Translations under genes and position numbers: made by a program
Part shown: piece by piece, positions 3,633 through 5,936 of the stretch
Layout of the letters: every line of letters starts with the position of its first letter
Numbering within the stretch: the first letter of the stretch is position 1
Assembly (NCBI GenBank): GCA_966128725.1
Contig: CBHYLN010000224.1
Span: forward strand, 1 to 5,936
Direction of reading: 5' to 3'
Source of the DNA: JAFDZV01 sp966128725
Lineage (GTDB): Bacteria; Bacteroidota; Ignavibacteria; OLB7
Length of the DNA: 5,936 bases
The notes under the pieces: model-generated
What the model was told of the DNA's origin: nothing
Databases searched by the model: none
The model's input: only the letters and a program-made list of their open reading frames with translations

Positions 3633-5936
3633 GCACAGGACGGAACCAAATATCTGCTACTCGACGGCCACCAGGGCACCGACCCGCGCAACGGCTGGCG
3701 TGTTGCATCGCTTACGGCGATGGAGGCCGGCCCGGGCGCGCTTCGGCTGGCCGCCGCGCCTGCGCCGCCGGTACCGCTTGCGGGCGACGTCGGCACGTTC
3801 GCCGGCATGGAGAACCCTACTGGCGTTGCGATCGCGCCCGACGGCACGGTGTACGTTAGCGATGGCGATCACGACACGGTGCTGAAGGTTGTTGAGCGCG
3901 ACGGCATGCAGGTATCGGCCTATGTGATGCGGATTGCCGGCGGCGGCAACAACGGCGATCGGTTTGTGTATGTGCCCGCCGCGATGCGCCTGGAACGGTG
4001 GCCGCGCACGGTGCGCGGTGTGCCGGCCAGCATGGATGCCGTGGAGGTGATTGCCGAAAACGTGTGGAATCAGGATGACGCGCGCGGCCTGGTATTGCGG
4101 GCGATTGGCGCCACCGACACCGCCTGTGCGTGTGGCGGCTCATCGGCCGGCGGTGGGTGCGGCTGTGGCGGCACCGGAAGTAAGGGCGGCAGCGGCGGTT
4201 GCTCCTGCGGGGGCGGGGCCACGGGCAAATCCACGGCGAAGGCCGGCAATTGCACATGTGGCGGCTCGGGAACCGGCTCCACCGGCAGCGGCGCTACCGG
4301 CAGTGGCAGCACCGCCGCGCGAAAACCGGCTGCGATTGCCGCCGAGACATACGAGGCCTACCCGGCGCATCTGCCGGGAGGGGCGATCTGCGGCACATCG
4401 GTTACCGCGCTGCCATGCACGGGCGGCACGGGAAATCAGCCCCGGCGGTTCCGCTCGCCGCGCGGGCTGGCCGTGAGCACAACCAACCTGCTGTACGTGG
4501 CCGATACCGGCAACAATCGTGTGCAGTGCATCAACCTTCGTGGCCTGGTGCTGGCCGGCATATGGGGCCGGCGCGCCGATGCGGCGTACGTGGCCGCGCT
4601 GCCGCTTGAGCAATGCAGCGCGCCGGCGGTTGCCGTTGGCGATCCGATAGCGGGCTCGCGTCCCGGCGAATTTGATGGCCCGTGGGATGTGGCGCTTGAC
4701 GCAGCCGGAAACCTGTTCGTGACCGACCGGAACAACGCCCGCGTGCAGCGCCGTTGCTGCACAAGCGGGACGTTCAAGGCGTTCGCGGGCACCACGCTGG
4801 CCGCGCACGTTTTCCAGGTGCTGTACGGGCCGCACTTCAACGAGCGCTACGTCTACATCCCGCTGGCGAATCGGCTGGAGTTGTGGAGCGGCGCGCCCGG
4901 TAGCATACCGGCGGATGCCAGCGCGATACAGACGGTGAACGCAACGCCCACAAGCCTTGAACAGGCGCGCGTTGCCGTGCTGGATGCGATCAACGCGCTG
5001 GGCTCGACCGATATCCTTGTTGAATGGGAAACCGGCTATCCGGAGCATCTGGAGGCCGACGAACCGTTCGTTCAGCCGGAGCATCTGGTGGTGGACACCG
5101 CCGGCCTGGTGTACGTAACCGATGCCGGCCGCTCCTACGTGAAGGTGATCGACGGGCAGGGCCGCGTAACCGAACACATCACCTATGCCAGCGAGCTTAC
5201 CGGCACATTCCCGCCAACGGCGATCACGATCGACTCCGCCGGGAAGCTGATTGTTGCCGGGGGCGGCGGCCTGCATCGCTTCGAGCGCGCCGGTGGAACG
5301 TTCCGCTACGGCGGCAGGGCGCATGTTTGCTCGTGTTCGCGCACGGTGGCCTGCGACGCCAAGGACCGCCTGCTTACCTGCGGCGACGGCGAACCGGGCG
5401 TGGCCTGGGTGGCGCCGGCTTCGGGCTTTGAAAAACAGGGCATCTATGTGTCGGCCGCGCTCGACAGCGGGGTGGACCGTTGCCAATGGCATCGCATCGT
5501 GGTGGAGTTCGCCGAGGCGATCCCGCAGGGGGCCTCCGTGCGAGTGTGGACATACACATCCAACACGCTTCTGCCCGATGCCGACATCGCGGCGCTTACG
5601 CCCGACCAATGGCGCACCGGCCAGCTTAACGGAACCGATTTTCTGGTGCTCAGCGGCCAGGGGCGGTATCTGTGGCTGATGATCGAGATGCACGCCGATG
5701 GCGCGTCCACGCCGGCGATCGCGCACCTGACAGCATTCTTCCCCCGCATCACATACATGCAGTATCTGCCGGCGGTGTATCAGGCCGATCCGGTAGCGAA
5801 GGATTTCACCGAGCGCTTCCTGTCGATTTTCGAGACGGTGTTTTCCAGCATCGAACGCCGCGTGGACAAGCTAGAGCAATACCTCGATCCCGAGGGTGTC
5901 CCGGCGCCGTTCATCGGCTGGCTGGCAAGCTGGATC
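3630..5936 (+). CDS. Tail protein I / gp7-like wedge protein with NHL-repeat propeller region (3' end outside window)
   Basis: The open frame gives 769 codons and no stop before the right edge. NHL-type repeats of the form P-x-x-[VI]-A-x-D-x-x-G-x-[VL]-[YF]-V-[AST]-D are seen at about 60-90, 274-303, 348-375, 480-512 and 527-553 (for example VALDAAGNLFVTDRNNARVQ). Between them are a duplicated segment (about 100-163 and 392-461) and a Gly/Ser/Cys insert (166-227). Residues about 604-703 look like a beta-sandwich. FFPR at 703-706 and LPAVYQ at 713-718 open the phage tail protein I domain (Tail_P2_I, TIGR02242-like), which ends here at FIGWLASWI. By family it is the wedge partner of J (gp7/Afp12-like). 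The NHL part may bind a partner or a surface; this is inference. At least 19 cysteines are present, many for a particle assembled in the cytoplasm. Confidence 0.9.
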   Translation, partial: MAQDGTKYLLLDGHQGTDPRNGWRVASLTAMEAGPGALRLAAAPAPPVPLAGDVGTFAGMENPTGVAIAPDGTVYVSDGDHDTVLKVVERDGMQVSAYVMRIAGGGNNGDRFVYVPAAMRLERWPRTVRGVPASMDAVEVIAENVWNQDDARGLVLRAIGATDTACACGGSSAGGGCGCGGTGSKGGSGGCSCGGGATGKSTAKAGNCTCGGSGTGSTGSGATGSGSTAARKPAAIAAETYEAYPAHLPGGAICGTSVTALPCTGGTGNQPRRFRSPRGLAVSTTNLLYVADTGNNRVQCINLRGLVLAGIWGRRADAAYVAALPLEQCSAPAVAVGDPIAGSRPGEFDGPWDVALDAAGNLFVTDRNNARVQRRCCTSGTFKAFAGTTLAAHVFQVLYGPHFNERYVYIPLANRLELWSGAPGSIPADASAIQTVNATPTSLEQARVAVLDAINALGSTDILVEWETGYPEHLEADEPFVQPEHLVVDTAGLVYVTDAGRSYVKVIDGQGRVTEHITYASELTGTFPPTAITIDSAGKLIVAGGGGLHRFERAGGTFRYGGRAHVCSCSRTVACDAKDRLLTCGDGEPGVAWVAPASGFEKQGIYVSAALDSGVDRCQWHRIVVEFAEAIPQGASVRVWTYTSNTLLPDADIAALTPDQWRTGQLNGTDFLVLSGQGRYLWLMIEMHADGASTPAIAHLTAFFPRITYMQYLPAVYQADPVAKDFTERFLSIFETVFSSIERRVDKLEQYLDPEGVPAPFIGWLASWI
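4125..4310 (+). other. Gly/Ser-rich insert with four CxCGG motifs inside the NHL tail protein
   Basis: Residues 166-227 of the gene at 3630 form a low-complexity stretch, about 40% glycine, with four Cys-x-Cys-Gly-Gly motifs: CACGG at 166, CGCGG at 177, CSCGG at 191 and CTCGG at 208. The spacers grow by three residues each time (11, 14, 17 from first Cys to first Cys). After the last motif a Gly/Ser/Thr/Ala linker without Cys follows. The reading frame is intact on both sides and NHL repeats flank it, so it is an insert in the propeller region and not a frameshift artefact. Paired CxC motifs can bind metal or form disulfides; neither is shown here. Confidence 0.85.

Noticed and set aside
4051..4476. 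+ strand frames overlapping the Cys-Gly insert (also 4199-4609)
   Set aside because: They are out-of-frame readings of the same GC-rich low-complexity DNA. The frame from 3630 is uninterrupted and has NHL repeats on both sides of the insert.
4140..5726. 528-residue open frame on the - strand
   Set aside because: It is antisense to the NHL/tail-I gene. Its composition is dominated by Arg, Ala, His and Gly and no domain is recognisable.

Overview
The window carries the baseplate part of a contractile phage-tail-like injection system. It is most likely an extracellular contractile injection system (eCIS, Afp/PVC type) of a GC-rich bacterium. Four genes lie on the + strand: an unrecognised hydrophobic protein (172-984), a GPW/gp25 baseplate protein (1118-1510), a large baseplate J / gp6-like protein (1510-3600), and a tail protein I / gp7-like protein (3630 to beyond the right edge) carrying a large NHL-repeat region before its tail domain. 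The gp25 - J - tail-I order and the J and tail-I subtypes (TIGR02243-like and TIGR02242-like, recognised by eye) are usual for eCIS rather than for T6SS or a classical P2-like phage. I cannot name the organism. Coding DNA is GC-rich and the gaps are AT-richer heptanucleotide repeats, which occur in several unrelated phyla.

Layout: 1-171 is non-coding and made almost wholly of 7-bp repeats, including three tandem copies of a 28-bp higher-order unit. Gene 172-984 follows, then a 133-bp gap (985-1117) again built of 7-bp repeats. In both gaps, heptads ending in GAA are followed by heptads beginning with TTC, so the two blocks are complementary; in the second gap they can form a long stem. From 1118 the genes are packed: gp25 and J overlap by one base, and J and the tail-I gene are 29 bp apart, as expected for an operon.

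Function: in contractile tails, gp25-like, J/gp6-like and I/gp7-like proteins form the baseplate wedges that surround the spike and start sheath contraction. The last gene is the most unusual. Before its tail-I domain it has NHL (beta-propeller) repeats, an internally duplicated segment, a Gly/Ser-rich insert with four CxCGG motifs, and a beta-rich domain. This would place an elaborate, cysteine-rich module on the wedge. The first gene sits between the two repeat arrays and may be an accessory membrane-active or assembly component; its function is unknown.
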